From assembly GCA_008360975.2 (NCBI GenBank), contig CM039184.1:30863797-30927796 (forward strand): a DNA stretch of 64,000 nucleotides, written 5' to 3'. Below the pieces are notes generated by a model. The model ran no database searches. It was not told the origin of the DNA and was given only the letters and a program-made list of their open reading frames with translations. Made by a program: the position numbers and the translations under genes. This DNA is from Lichenostomus cassidix. Lineage: Eukaryota > Chordata > Aves > Passeriformes > Meliphagidae. Position 1 is the stretch's first letter, and every line of letters begins with the position of its first letter. Shown piece after piece: positions 12,701 through 25,100 of this stretch.

Positions 12701-15700
12701 CCGGCAATACCGCACTGACCGAGACTCTGTGGCCCCCATCCATAAGATGATTCGGGATCTGGAGAGCCAAGGGGTGGTCAGCAAGGCTCACTCACCCTTT
12801 AACAGCCCTATATGGCCAGTGCGTAAGTCCAGTGAAGAATGGAGACTGACGGTGGATTACCGTGGCCTGAATGAAGTCACACCACCACTGAGTGCTGCTG
12901 TACCAGACATGTTGGAACTTCAGTATGAGCTGAAATCCAAGGCAGCAAAGTGGTATGCGACCATTGATATTGCCAATGCCTTTTTCTCCATTCCTCTGGC
13001 AGCAGAGTGCAAGCCTCAGTTTGCTTTCACCTGGAGAGGTGTGCAGTACACGTGGAACCGACTGCCCCAGGGGTGGAAGCACAGTCCCACCATCTGCCAT
13101 GGACTGATCCAGGCTGCACTGGAAAAGGGTGAGGCTCCAGAACATCTGCAGTATATTAATGACATCATTGTGTGGGGAGACACAGCAACAGAAGTATTTG
13201 GGAAAGGAGAGAAAATCATCAGAATTCTCCTAGAAGCCGGTTTCGCAATCAAGAAGAGTAAAGTCAAGGGACCTGCCCGAGAGATCCAGTTCCTGGGAGT
13301 AAAGTGGCAAGACGGACGGCGTCAGATTCCTTCTGAAGTCATCAACAAGATCATCGCGATGTCTCCACCAACCAACAAGAAAGAGACGCAAGCTTTCCTA
13401 GGCGCCATAGGCTTTTGGAGAATGCATATCCCTGAGTACAGCCAGATCGTGAGTCCTCTCTACCTCATAACCCGCAAAAAGAACGATTTCCGCTGGGGCC
13501 CTAAACAGCAGCAAGCCTTCACCCAGATCAAACAGGAGATCGCTCATGCGGTAGCCCTTGGCCCAGTCAGGACAGGACCAGAGGTAAAGAATGTGCTTTA
13601 CTCTGCAGCCGGGAGCCATGGTCTGTCCTGGAGCCTTTGGCAGAAGGTGCCTGGCGAGACCCGAGGTCGACCACTGGGATTCTGGAGTCGAGGTTACAGA
13701 GGGTCTGAAGTCAACTACACTCCCACCGAGAAAGAAATCTTGGCAGCTTACGAAGGAGTCCAAGCCGCCTCAGAGGTGATTGGCACAGAAACACAACTTC
13801 TCCTTGCACCCTGACTGCCAGTGCTGGGGTGGATGTTCAAGGGAAGGGTTCCCTCTACCCACCATGCCACTGATGCCACGTGGAGCAAATGGATTGCCCT
13901 CATCACACAGCGTGCCCGTATTGGAAACCCAAATCGCCCTGGGATTCTGGAAATTATAACAAACTGGCCTGAAGGTGAGACTTTTAAATTATCTTCAGAA
14001 GATGCAGAAGAGCAAGTAGCACGTGCTGAAGAAGCACCCCCGTATAACGAGCTGCCGGAGAGTGAAAGACGCTATGCCCTCTTCACCGATGGTTCCTGCC
14101 GAATTGTAGGCGCAGATCGGAAATGGAAAGCTGCAGTATGGAGCCCCACACGACAAGCTGTACAGGCTACCGAGGGACAAGGTGGATCGAGTCAGGTCGC
14201 AGAGCTTAAAGCCATCCAACTGGCTTTGGATATTGCCGAACGAGAGAAATGGCCAAGGCTCTATCTCTACACCGACTCCTGGATGGTAGCCAACGCGCTA
14301 TGGGGATGGTTAGATCGCTGGAGAAAGGCTAACTGGCAGCGCAGAGGAAAACCCATCTGGACCGCTGAGATTTGGCAGGACATCGCCGCCCGGGCAGAAA
14401 AGCTGACCGTGAAAGTTCGACACGTGGATGCACATGTACCTAAGAGTCGAGCTAATGAAGAGCATCGTAACAATGAGCAGGTGGACCGAGCTGCCAAGGT
14501 GGAAGTGTCACAGGTAGATCTGGACTGGCAGCACAAAGGAGAATTATTTCTAGCTCGTTGGGCCCATGATGCCTCTGGTCATCAAGGGAGAGATGCGACA
14601 TACAGGTGGGCTCGTGACCGAGGGGTGGACTTGACCATGGACAACATCTCACAAGTCATCCACAGCTGTGAGACTTGCGCTGCAATCAAACAGGCCAAGC
14701 GGGTGAAGCCTCTTTGGTATGGTGGACGATGGTCAAAGTACAGGTATGGGGAAGTATGGCAAGTTGACTACATCACACTTCCCCAAACCCGCCAAGGAAA
14801 GCGCTACGTGTTGACCATGGTGGAAGCAACCCCGGGATGGTTAGAGACCTACCCTGTGCCTCATGCTACTGCCCGGAACACCATCTTGGGTCTGGAAAAG
14901 CAAGTCCTGTGGAGACATGGTACCCCTGAGAGAATCGAGTCTGACAATGGAACCCATTTCAAGAATAGCCTCATAAGCACCTGGGCTAGAGAACATGGAA
15001 TTGAATGAATATACCATATCCCCTATCATGCACCAGCTGCCGGGAAAGTTGAACGGTGCAACGGACTACTTAAGACCACTTTGAAGGCACTTGGCGGGGG
15101 AACCTTCAAAAATTAGGAACTGAACTTAGCAAAGGCCACCTGGATGGTTAACACAAGGGGTTCTATCAATCGAGCTGGTCCTGCCGAGTCCGAACCTTTG
15201 CACACAGTGGATGGAGATAAAGTCCCTGTGGTACACGTAAGAGGTTTCTTAGGAAAGACTGTTTGGATTAGCCCCACCTCAGGGAAAGGCAAACCCATCC
15301 GTGGAGTGGTTTTTGCCCAAAGACCTGGTTATACTTGGTGGGTGATAAAGGCAGATGGGGAAACCCGTTGTGTACCACAAGGAGACCTTATCTTGAGTGA
15401 GAACTCTGTAGATGGTAATAGAATAAGGGGTGGATAATGTCCTAGGTTGCAATATTGATGTAGTTAAGTATTCTATTACCACCAGCTGTGGGCCATTAGC
15501 TGCTATCACCCACTCCTGATGACAGACAATGGGCCATCCGTTAGCTGCTATCAGCTGCTAACGACCCACCCCGCATGACAGGCAATGGGCCATCAGAGAC
15601 CCACCGTGTGACTCATAGACTTGTCTCATCCCATTGTGAGATGCTCTGCCGAGGAGAGAAGAGCCAGGTGTTCCCACCTGGATATAACCTAGCCTTGGAA

Positions 15701-18700
15701 CTGCCTGAGCTAGCCCTGTCTACTGGGTTCCCAGAGGACGAGAGCTACACTAGATCTTCAGCTGGAGACTAGACCTTCACAGGATCACCGCTTCAACTAG
15801 ACTACTTCAGTTGGACTGCTACTACCACCCTAACAGGGTGTTAGGTTGTATCTGACTTTGTCAGTGCTTTTCCTTGTATTATTTCACTTATTTTTTTTTA
15901 ATTTCAATCTTAACTTGTGATCTCCCACTGGTTTGTTTTCAAACCAACACAACACTTCTGGACAAAAACCAGGTGTAAGAATCATTAGGGGGCTTCCTTT
16001 GTTACTCTTTGTTAAAACTTTTATGAATTTACTGTGAAAGAAATTAACTGTTTGATTTTTGTCCATAGTAAATGCTGTTTCAAAATGTCTTGACTTTGAA
16101 CAGTACAGCACAACATAAACCTGTGAAATTTTTGCTTTCCTGTGCAGGTGATCTCTATGGTGCCATAGGCTCTCCAGTTAGATTGACTCGAACTGTTATT
16201 GTTGGAAAACGCAAGGAGCTGGTGCAGCGCTTGCTCTATGTTCTAACTTACTTCATTCGGTGCTCTGAGCTGCAGGAGAATCAGCTGACGTGGAGTGAGA
16301 AGGCTGGGGAAGGAGAGCAGGTGCTAAATGGAAGCAAGATCACAACTGCACTAGAAAAGGGAGAGGTAGAGGAGTCTGATTATGTGGTTGTCACTGTTAA
16401 AAATGAACCTGCTCTTGTGCCTCCAATCCTACCTCCAAAGAATGATGGAAGTAAGAGCAGCACTACTGCTGACTGGGTGCATGAACCAGAAAGCACTCAG
16501 GCTGTCCCAGGCTCTTTAAAAGAAAAGAGGGAAGCAACAGGAAAGGCCAGTCAGAGCTCTGAAACATCTGTTGACTGTCTAACTAGCAGTTTCTGTAAAG
16601 GAGGAGCTGATGGTAGGAAAAGAACTGTCTCTGATACAGGAATTGTATCCTACACCTCTGAAGAGCCATCTAAATCAGAAGATGTAATGGATGTAAAGAA
16701 GAACAAGAACCAGAATGAGAGAAAAGTGGAAAAGCAGTTTTCAAGTAGGTCATCTGCCCTACCTTGTCCTGAAAGATCTGGCCATAGGAGTTCACACTTA
16801 GAAAAGGTCACTTTTCAGATTGGAAGTTCAGCATCACCAGAATCAGACTTAGAAACTCATAGAAGAGAAATGGAACAAAATCTGAAGGCATTAATTAAAA
16901 ATCCAGAGGTGATACATTGTGCCTCAAGTTCCACAAATTTGACTGTGGATGCTTCTCAGAATCAAGAAGACAGTTGTGAAGCTGCCTTCATACCCATCAG
17001 TAAACATAATGTTTGTTATGCACAAATCCCACCATGTGAGGAGAAGAAAAGTATACTTAACCAACATATGGAAAGTAAAGGAACTGAAGTGAATTTAATG
17101 AACTCAGTATCTAGTGAACTGCTTTTGCCCACAGGTAACATAGAAACTGTAAAATTGCCAAACATGAAAGAAAGTAGAACTTTATGCTCTGGCAATCTGG
17201 AGAACTATTCTTCTGACTGCGTAGAAGCAGATTCTGCTGTCAAACAGGATTCCCCTAAAGTAGGTGCTAAAGATGTCCCCTATGGGGATTCTGGAAGGAA
17301 AACCCCCTTCAGAGTTGAAGGGGACATTCCAAGGAATGAGAGTTCAGACAGTGCTCTTGGAGCTAGTGATGAGGAGGGTGATTGTTGTATCCCTGATGAA
17401 GTGCATCATGACAATGTCAGCAAACGACTTGAAGAATTTGCAGAAGTGGAACTTCCCTTACCGAGGTAAAGTAGTCTGATCAGTCTAGAAATAAATGGAG
17501 TCAATATTGTAGTTACTTTGGAGTTTTTTAGAGTTTCAAGTCTGAAATCCTCTGGGATCTTGACTAAGTTCCTTGCAAATGTATCGGTAACAGACAGTGA
17601 TGTGGTTAAATCTTGTAAACAGATTTGGCAGAAACAAAACAGAGACAGGGCAAGTTTAGGGTAGTCAAGTTTTATGACAAAGGTACGCTTGAAATGCCTA
17701 ACAAAAGATGATCAAACTTTTTATGTAAATTGAAACATTTAATGTAGACATGTAGATAGAACATCTGAGAACAAGCAAAACTTTGCCTAAAAATGTAACT
17801 GTTTAGATTTTATATAATTTAAGTCAAATACAGATTTGGAATAAACATGGGCATCCCATTTGAAAATTTTTGAGTATTACCTGTGCACGTGGAGTTTGAT
17901 GATGCTTAAGGTCAGTTTCTAGACTTACCTTAAGCATGAGAATTGCAGAAAACTCAAATTTAACAAAATTGTAATCTGTAGAACAGGAAGCTCATACAGC
18001 CCATAAATTCTAGTGCATATAAATTTGCTTATTTACAGATTTGAAGAAATCAATCCATTGTTAAATTTCAGCTTTTAAAATTCTTGTTTCAAAGAGCACA
18101 AGTAGGTGTTTACTGGTGTGAACATTTATGTGTACTTGGAGTACAACTGTTGATTAATATTTGTAGTAGGAGCAGGCGTGACTTGGCATTCATGTAAAAT
18201 ATGGATGCTGTTTGTCAAGCAAGAATCTTACCTGCTTTGTATTTCTGTATTTCAGGTCAAATACCATCAGCAGTCAATGTGTGAAAAACTTTGGAAGATC
18301 ACTTCTGGGTGGTTACTGTCACACATACATACCTGATCTAGTGCTGCATGGAATAAATAATGATGAAAAGCTCAAGCAGTGTCTGCTACCAGATCTACTT
18401 CATGCAATGCATGTGAGTTAAAGTACTGAGTTAGAGTAGGAGTTGTGATATTACTGAAATCTACAGAAGCAGTTTACTTCAGTAGGTTACTTTTTTTTAC
18501 TTTCCTGTTTTGAACAGCCCCACCTGCCCTGTCTTCCTTCTTGAAAGATGTAAGCCCTTAATTCATTATATGCAAAGCCTGTTTGTGCAAGAATCATGTG
18601 CTTGCCTTTATTGCTTTAAAGGCTTCTCTTCAAAGATAAACACAAGGAAGATTGTTTGCAGCTTCAGGTTACAAACAAAGGAGAAAACCCTTGAGCTGCT

Positions 18701-19073
18701 TCTCTTTGCTGTCACAATAGCAGACAACATTATCTCTAGTTCAGAAAAATTATATGCAAGTTGAAACATCTTATTGTGCCACTTAGTGGCATGTGTTGCA
18801 AGGGAGGTAAAGTCTTGTTGAGGCCTGTATGATATTAGACTGTAGCAGAAATGGCTGACTGCAGAAGGTAATTGTCTGTAGGTAAGAACTGTGCTGCATT
18901 CTTTATCGTAAGTACTCTGAAATTATAAAATTTATAACTAACCTTTCACTGGAATAATGTTGTGACCTCGGTGTGCAATTTAAAATGTTTATCCAATAAT
19001 TGTCAGCAGCTTCTTTCTATAGCAATTAAGAATCATCCTGCTGGCATGACTGCATGTACTATCCAGAATAGTG

Positions 19074-19119
<46 letters not shown>

Positions 19120-22100
19120 CTTCTTGAAGCGACATCAGATTGGTCTGATATGATGCTGTCTCTTCTTTGGTGGATGACAAGCTGACCATAAGCCTGCAGT
19201 GGTCTTGCAGCCAGGAGAGCCAATGCTGTCCTGGGGTGCATTAGGAGGAGCATTCGTCCTGGTCAAGGAAGGTGAACCTGTACTTCCACTCAGCCCTAGT
19301 GAGGCCACATCTGGGGTGCTATGTCCAGTCCTGGGCTCCATAAGTCAAGAAGGATGAGGAGCTATTGGAGAGAGTCTAGTGGAGAGTCCCAAAGATAATT
19401 AGGGATCTGGAACATCTCTCTTCTCAGAGGAGACTAGCCTAAGAGGGAATCTCATTAATGCATATAAATATCTTAAAGGCAGGTGTCAACAGAGTGGTGC
19501 TTGGCAACAGGACAAGGAGCAATGGCCATAAACTAAAACACAAGAAGTACTACCTCAGCTTCTGAGGAAGAACTTCTTTATGTTGAGGGTGGCAGAGCAC
19601 TGGAACAGGCTGCCCAGGGAGGTAATGGAGTCTCCCTCTCTGGAGACATTCAAAACCCACTTGGACTTGTTCCTCTGTCACCTGCTCTAGGGGACACTGC
19701 CTTGGCAAGGGCTTGGACTAGAGGATCTCCAGAGGTCCCCTCCAACCCAAACAATTGTTATATCTTGCTTGATTGTGCGTAGTAAAATCCCTGACATATC
19801 TCTGAAACACTGAATGTACTTTCACCATCTCTGGATCAGTGTAATTATTATGCCCTTCATTTTGAAAGAAACTTATCTCTTCAGGGTAGGTGGAATACGT
19901 GGAAAAAAATAAAATGGAGTAGTGACTTTGAGCCACTAATTAAAATTAAAGGACCCGATCAAATTGGCAGTTAAGACTTGGCTGATCCAGTGTTCCTGAA
20001 TGTAAATCTTGTCACTGAAGTTGGTATTCCTTGTCATTTTTTGAGATGCCTTTGATTCCCTATTGGACAAGAACATTCATTGAATCACTTTGTTATTCGC
20101 TACCTCAGTGTGAATAAAGGTAGAAAGTATCACATAATTGCATGTTCTTTCTGTTGCAGCATCCAGTGCTAGATGAGCCCATAGCAGAAGCTGTCTGCAT
20201 TATTGCAGACACAGATAAATGGAACGTACAAGTAGCTACAAGCCAGAGGAAGATGATGGACAGCATGAAGCTAGGCAAGGATGTTCTGGTCTCAAGTCAA
20301 GTATCCAGTCTATTGCAGTCTATTTTACAGCTTTACAAACTCAATGTCCCAGCTGACTTCGTAAGTATTTCTTTATTGAAGGCTGAAGCTAATGAAAATT
20401 GTTTAGCTCAGATGGCAAGCACAGAGTTCTATACACTGTGTTGCAATACCAGTGAACTAATGCCTGAAATAATGCAGAGCTGTTACAACATATTGAAAAG
20501 AATCCATGCTACAGTAATGGATACTGGTTTGGCAGTAATTTACATTAAATAGATCAGATTAAAGTTAACAACTCCAAAATACATGAGTCAAAACTCAAGT
20601 TGTTTAGGCAATTTTAGCATGGTCCTCATGTGTTTATGTTTAGGACTCTTAAGTTTGTTGTTTGGTGGGGGCTTTTTTGTATAAGTTCCACAGTTCTCTA
20701 CTCTAAGTTGTTGAAGTGTCTGTCTTCCAAATCCTGGTTCTGGCATACAACTTTCTATTCTCGGGGCCTCTATTCAACCCCATGCAGTGGGTGCCTCTTT
20801 ACTCTCCTCTACAACTAACTGTGCCTCTGTTTGTTTATTTGACCCTTCTGTTTCACACATATTTTAGCAAGTGCTGTCTTGGGTAGCTTTGCTGATGGCT
20901 CCATCAGATCAATGGGATGAGATGCCTGGGAAGGAGTGGATTGCAGCTGGGGATGTTACTTTGTCTTGTTGCATACTCCCTATCCCACAGAACCCTTTCC
21001 TGTCCTCATTTGTAGTGGAGTTCATCCACTACAAATCAGTAGATCTGGTTTTGCTGATCAAATCAGAGAGCAAATCAGTAATGCTGGTTTTGCTGATTAC
21101 AGCAAAATTACCCACAAGTCTGACTGCAGTAACTGTAATACAGTTTTTAGCACATGATTGCAGGTGAGGGGAGATGGAGTGTTTTTTTTCAGTAGTCACC
21201 CCTTTCCTAATTAACAGAATTGATTTGTCCTTCAGCAGATAGCTGTGAGAAACTTTGTAGGGATCCTGTGTAATGACTGCACCAGCAGATGGAAGAGAAA
21301 GATAGAGCTAAACACTAACAGCTGTAAATAGTGTTGGTTGGCACTGTGTTGGATTAAATTGGTGTTATTGATTTCTCTAAGTTCTTCAAGTCAAGTGCTA
21401 GGCAAAATAATGTGGGTGCATTTTTGAGTGTTTTCTCTGGATTCTTCTGGGCAACAAAAAATACACAACTGTGCTTGAGATTGTATCCTAACACTAGCAA
21501 AGTCACACCTTAAATTCTGGCACTTTTAACTTGAATAGTTGATTTTGCAACCGAAACGTTCTTTCCAGTGTTACCTTAGGATTTGTGCATGCAGTTTCTA
21601 TATGATTTGTGTGGTTTTTTATTTCCTTTTTCTTACAAAATGGTTCTGTGACAGTGCTAGTAGTTTGTAAATTTTTTCATAATCCATATTGGAGAGAAAC
21701 TATGATCCTTCTGTCAGTGGATTTTGCAACTCTGCTAAAACAACACCAGTGCATGGAAATTAAGTGTTCCTAAACACTAGGAGAAGTGTGGCTTTTTAGT
21801 AGTAGTAGTATTTCTATTGATTTAAATTTGGATAAAATGTATGTACTGCTGTACTAATATGAGTCAGAGATGACCACAATGCAGTATGTTTGAAATTTCC
21901 TTTAGGAGTGCACATCTCTTTACATGCAGTTACTGTTGAGGTGAATAAGTATTTTTGTGCTTTTGTGGTACCAACAAAATACAAAACCCAACTTGAGACC
22001 AGATGAAAGGCAACTGGTGATATCTTTGTTGTGGCACTTCAGACTGGTAATTGTGCTGCAGAGGGCTTTGCAGTATGTCCTGTAAGAAGAAAGTGCTGAT

Positions 22101-25100
22101 TGCAACTGCTGCATTTCAGCAATATGTTAAAAGTTTTACCTGCACCTTTAAACTCATATTAAGCTACTCTTCTGTTTTTAGAAGTTACTTGACTTTTTTC
22201 CATTTGGTCAATGAGAAAAACTGCAGAGGAAGCTAATACAAAAAAAAAAAAAAGAAAAAAAAAAGAAAAAAACCTGTGGCACTGAACAAAATGGGTTCAT
22301 GTACCTGGCTTGTGGGGAGGAAATGTCTTCTGATTCTTTGCTGGTATTCAGAAGAAATTGATAATATGATGTAAACAATCCTTCCTGTAGAATAATGTGT
22401 AATTCTTCCTTACTTGGTCCCTCATACCTTTTAAAAAAACACCCATAATCCTTAACACAAATACTGGAATTGAAACACAGTGAACTGCTACTTTGTGAAT
22501 CAACTTCATGTCTCCCTGAACCACTGAGGAAGCGCTCATAGGGTTTTTGCATAAGGGTTACCTGTAATGGAAAAGATAAGAGTGCTTTTATCTTTTGTCC
22601 AGAATCAGAAGTGTTACAATTATAATGACTTGAGTGAAAATTTGCTTGAAGCAAATTGATCAAACTATGACCAAAAAGTTTCTGCCTTTCCTCCACTGGT
22701 GGCAGTGATTTTACTCTTCTACCATGTAGCACATTTTTTAAAATGCCTCTTTATCTTTCATGATTAAGACTCAATATTAGCTCATTGGAAAAAAATACTT
22801 AAACATCTTCATCTTGCTCCAGATGATCAGAAAAATACAGATTAGGCTACCTACAAGCCTGAGTGTATGTTTTTTTTTCTCATTAGCTTTTTTAATTAAC
22901 AAAACTGGTTTCACCAGATCTCACTTCTAATACTTAGGGGTTTCATTCAACTCACAGTACATGGGATGATGGCCTGAAGCTATTTGCTGCTACTCTTTCT
23001 AATTGCTGTCTGTGCCTGCTGGATGATTATATGTTTGATAATGGGAGGTTCTGCATGTGCTTCGTGCTTTCATCTGCTGATTTTGGAGAGCTGAACTAAT
23101 TTAACTTTTTTGAAGTGGTCATCCCTGTGGAACAAAGGAATATATCAAATTGAATGTACCTTTGTCCTAGAACAAAATACCTGATAAGACTTCCTACCTA
23201 CTCAGCTTGTGAAGACATGCTGCCTACTGACCTTGTCTTGCCAGAATAACTCCTCTCACTCCTTGAAGCCAAGGTTCATCTCCTCTCTTGTAGTTGGTAT
23301 ATGAAAAATTGCCATGAATCACATGACTGTATTTAAAAATAATACGCATTTCTAGCATTCCACTGCAGGAAGAAAAGTGGAATGATTAAATTAATGTTTC
23401 AGCTTGAACTATTACCTTTTGGCAATCAGCGTCAGATGTTTAAGCAATTTTAAGGAATTATGAAAACAAATGCCTAAAATGGACTTATAATTTAGTTGCT
23501 ACAGAAAAGCAGTCAGCAAAAGAGTTATAATTTTATGGTGAATAAGGTACTGGTATCTTCCATGTCTTGAATCTTAGTTTCTTGAATAGCACTAGAGCCT
23601 TAGAGCTAGAATGGTAATTTTAGGAAATGTTTTCTAAACAGAGTCTTTCAAAAAAATAGTACTGACTTATAACAAAGACATCTTGATCCAAGAATTCTGA
23701 CTTGATTCTTAGTAAGATGTCTTGAGTGGTTTTGAACCTCATTAAAACTGTTGAAGTTGGCAGAAACACAGTGACTTGAGTGGAACTAGAAATGCAGTTT
23801 GTGCAGCAAACTTGCTGCTGAAGAGAGCTGGAATGCTCCTGTTCTGTGAGGGGCTTCCTCTTTGTGGGGTAATATGGCTTGTTAATGTTTATAGCACCAT
23901 TGTAATAAATCCAATTGCCTCTTCTAAATTTTGGAGTGGAGGTTTAGTTTATCTTCTAAGATACAAGGTAAAGTGATATGCTTACATTTCTGTAATATTT
24001 GCATGCAATTGCAAAAGCTGTTCTGAGATTTTTGATCTGTGTTTACAGTGCATAATGCATCTTGAGGATAGACTGCAAGAGATGTATCTCAAAAGCAAAA
24101 TGCTTTCAGAATATCTGCGAGGACATACACGAGTGCATGTAAAAGAACTAGGAATTGTATTGGGGTGAGTATTGCAGGTATCAGTCTTAAGCAGTGGTGA
24201 AAGCTGGGGCAGTTATTTTTCCTTTTCATCTGAGTGTTGACAACTTGTTCTCATGAGGATTTGCTTCATATTTAACATTCTTCTTTCATGTGCCTAATAA
24301 GGTGCAAAAATAGGTTCTACTGAGCTATCTGGAAGTCAGGAGGAGACATTTATACAGCAACAGCAAAACACTTGTCATTCTTAAATCTTGAAGATAAAGA
24401 GAGTTTGGGTTTTGGTCATTAGGAAGTTTTACCCATGCATTCATACACACTCTATTCTGTTGTGATCTACTTAATGAAAACTTCATCCCAACAAATACTT
24501 CAGAATTTATGGAAGGTTGGGTGGTGCCTTTGTATCTTGAGGGAAGAGAGGGTTTCAAAAAGCAGGTGTAGAAAAATAAACAGGTGTCCTGTTCAGCAGC
24601 TGTCTTCTAATAATAGTACTTGATTGGCATATAACCTTTAGCTATGTGCCTGCTGACAGCAGAAAGGGGGGAAGAAATAAATACACTTTCTCAAGGTGTT
24701 TTTTGGCACTGTAAATTAAAATTAATTTATCTTTTTCCAGACTGTTGAAGATTTCATATTCAGAAATGTAGCTTTAAATAGTGAAATAAGCACTTTTCTC
24801 TGTGTGTGTATATGTGTTAAATATATATATAAATATATACACACATCCTGGCTTCTGATCAGCTTCACATTTGGAAATGGTTGAAAATTGACCATTGCAC
24901 TTTAGAGATGTTCCTTGAACTGTTATTGCATAATAATTAATAATTCCAGCTTTTGGTCATTTTTGGCAAGAAAGTGCTACTATGTAGTGAATTGAGTCAT
25001 ATTCAAAACCTGAAATGCATAGTCTTCCATAAGCTGATATTTAGTACTTTGTTAAACTGGGCTTAGTGGTGCCTACACACTGGTAAGACTACAAGCTAAG

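Larger units (their letters stand above)
11994..15437 (+). pseudogene. ERVL pol, disrupted (protease-RT-RNase H-integrase)
   Basis: All pol parts lie in one frame, which is +1 relative to gag. In-frame stops are TAG 12216-12218, TGA 13812-13814, TGA 15006-15008 and TAG 15114-15116; the natural end is TAA 15435-15437 next to the LTR. Order: short N-terminal linker, protease, RT, RNase H, integrase, C-terminal tail. No internal frameshift is seen, so the damage is by point changes. Three or possibly all four stops could come from G-to-A changes in tryptophan codons (the one at 13812 could equally be a CpG C-to-T). The RT active site is altered as well. Confidence 0.88.
10005..15951 (+). mobile_element. 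ERVL-type (class III) endogenous retrovirus, nearly full length
   Basis: 5947 bp: LTR, primer-binding site, gag, pol, polypurine tract, LTR. The ends are TG...CA and a 5-bp target duplication flanks it. Gag lacks a visible CCHC zinc knuckle. Pol contains protease, reverse transcriptase, RNase H and integrase in one frame. No env lies between the pol end and the 3' LTR; the last pol stop abuts the LTR. These traits and general protein resemblance point to the avian ERVL group, relatives of spumaviruses. I see no dUTPase, which mammalian ERVL elements carry. It lies in sense orientation in a FNIP2 intron. Gag is open; pol has four in-frame stops and an altered RT active site, so the copy cannot make functional pol as it stands. 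Confidence 0.93.
18413..20159 (+). other. FNIP2 intron H-I
   Basis: A 1747 bp intron containing a (TG)n microsatellite and a CR1 3' fragment, both listed separately. The rest is unremarkable. Confidence 0.8.

Noticed and set aside
12232..14652. Antisense open frames across pol
   Set aside because: Shadows of the pol reading frame on the opposite strand, without independent features.
15144..15437. A small accessory or env gene after integrase
   Set aside because: It is the same frame as pol and continues the integrase C-terminal region past the last stop; no signal peptide or membrane segment.
22208..22732. Minus-strand open frame of 174 codons in an intron
   Set aside because: Its tail is a poly-phenylalanine run translated from the A-rich tract; low-complexity artefact.
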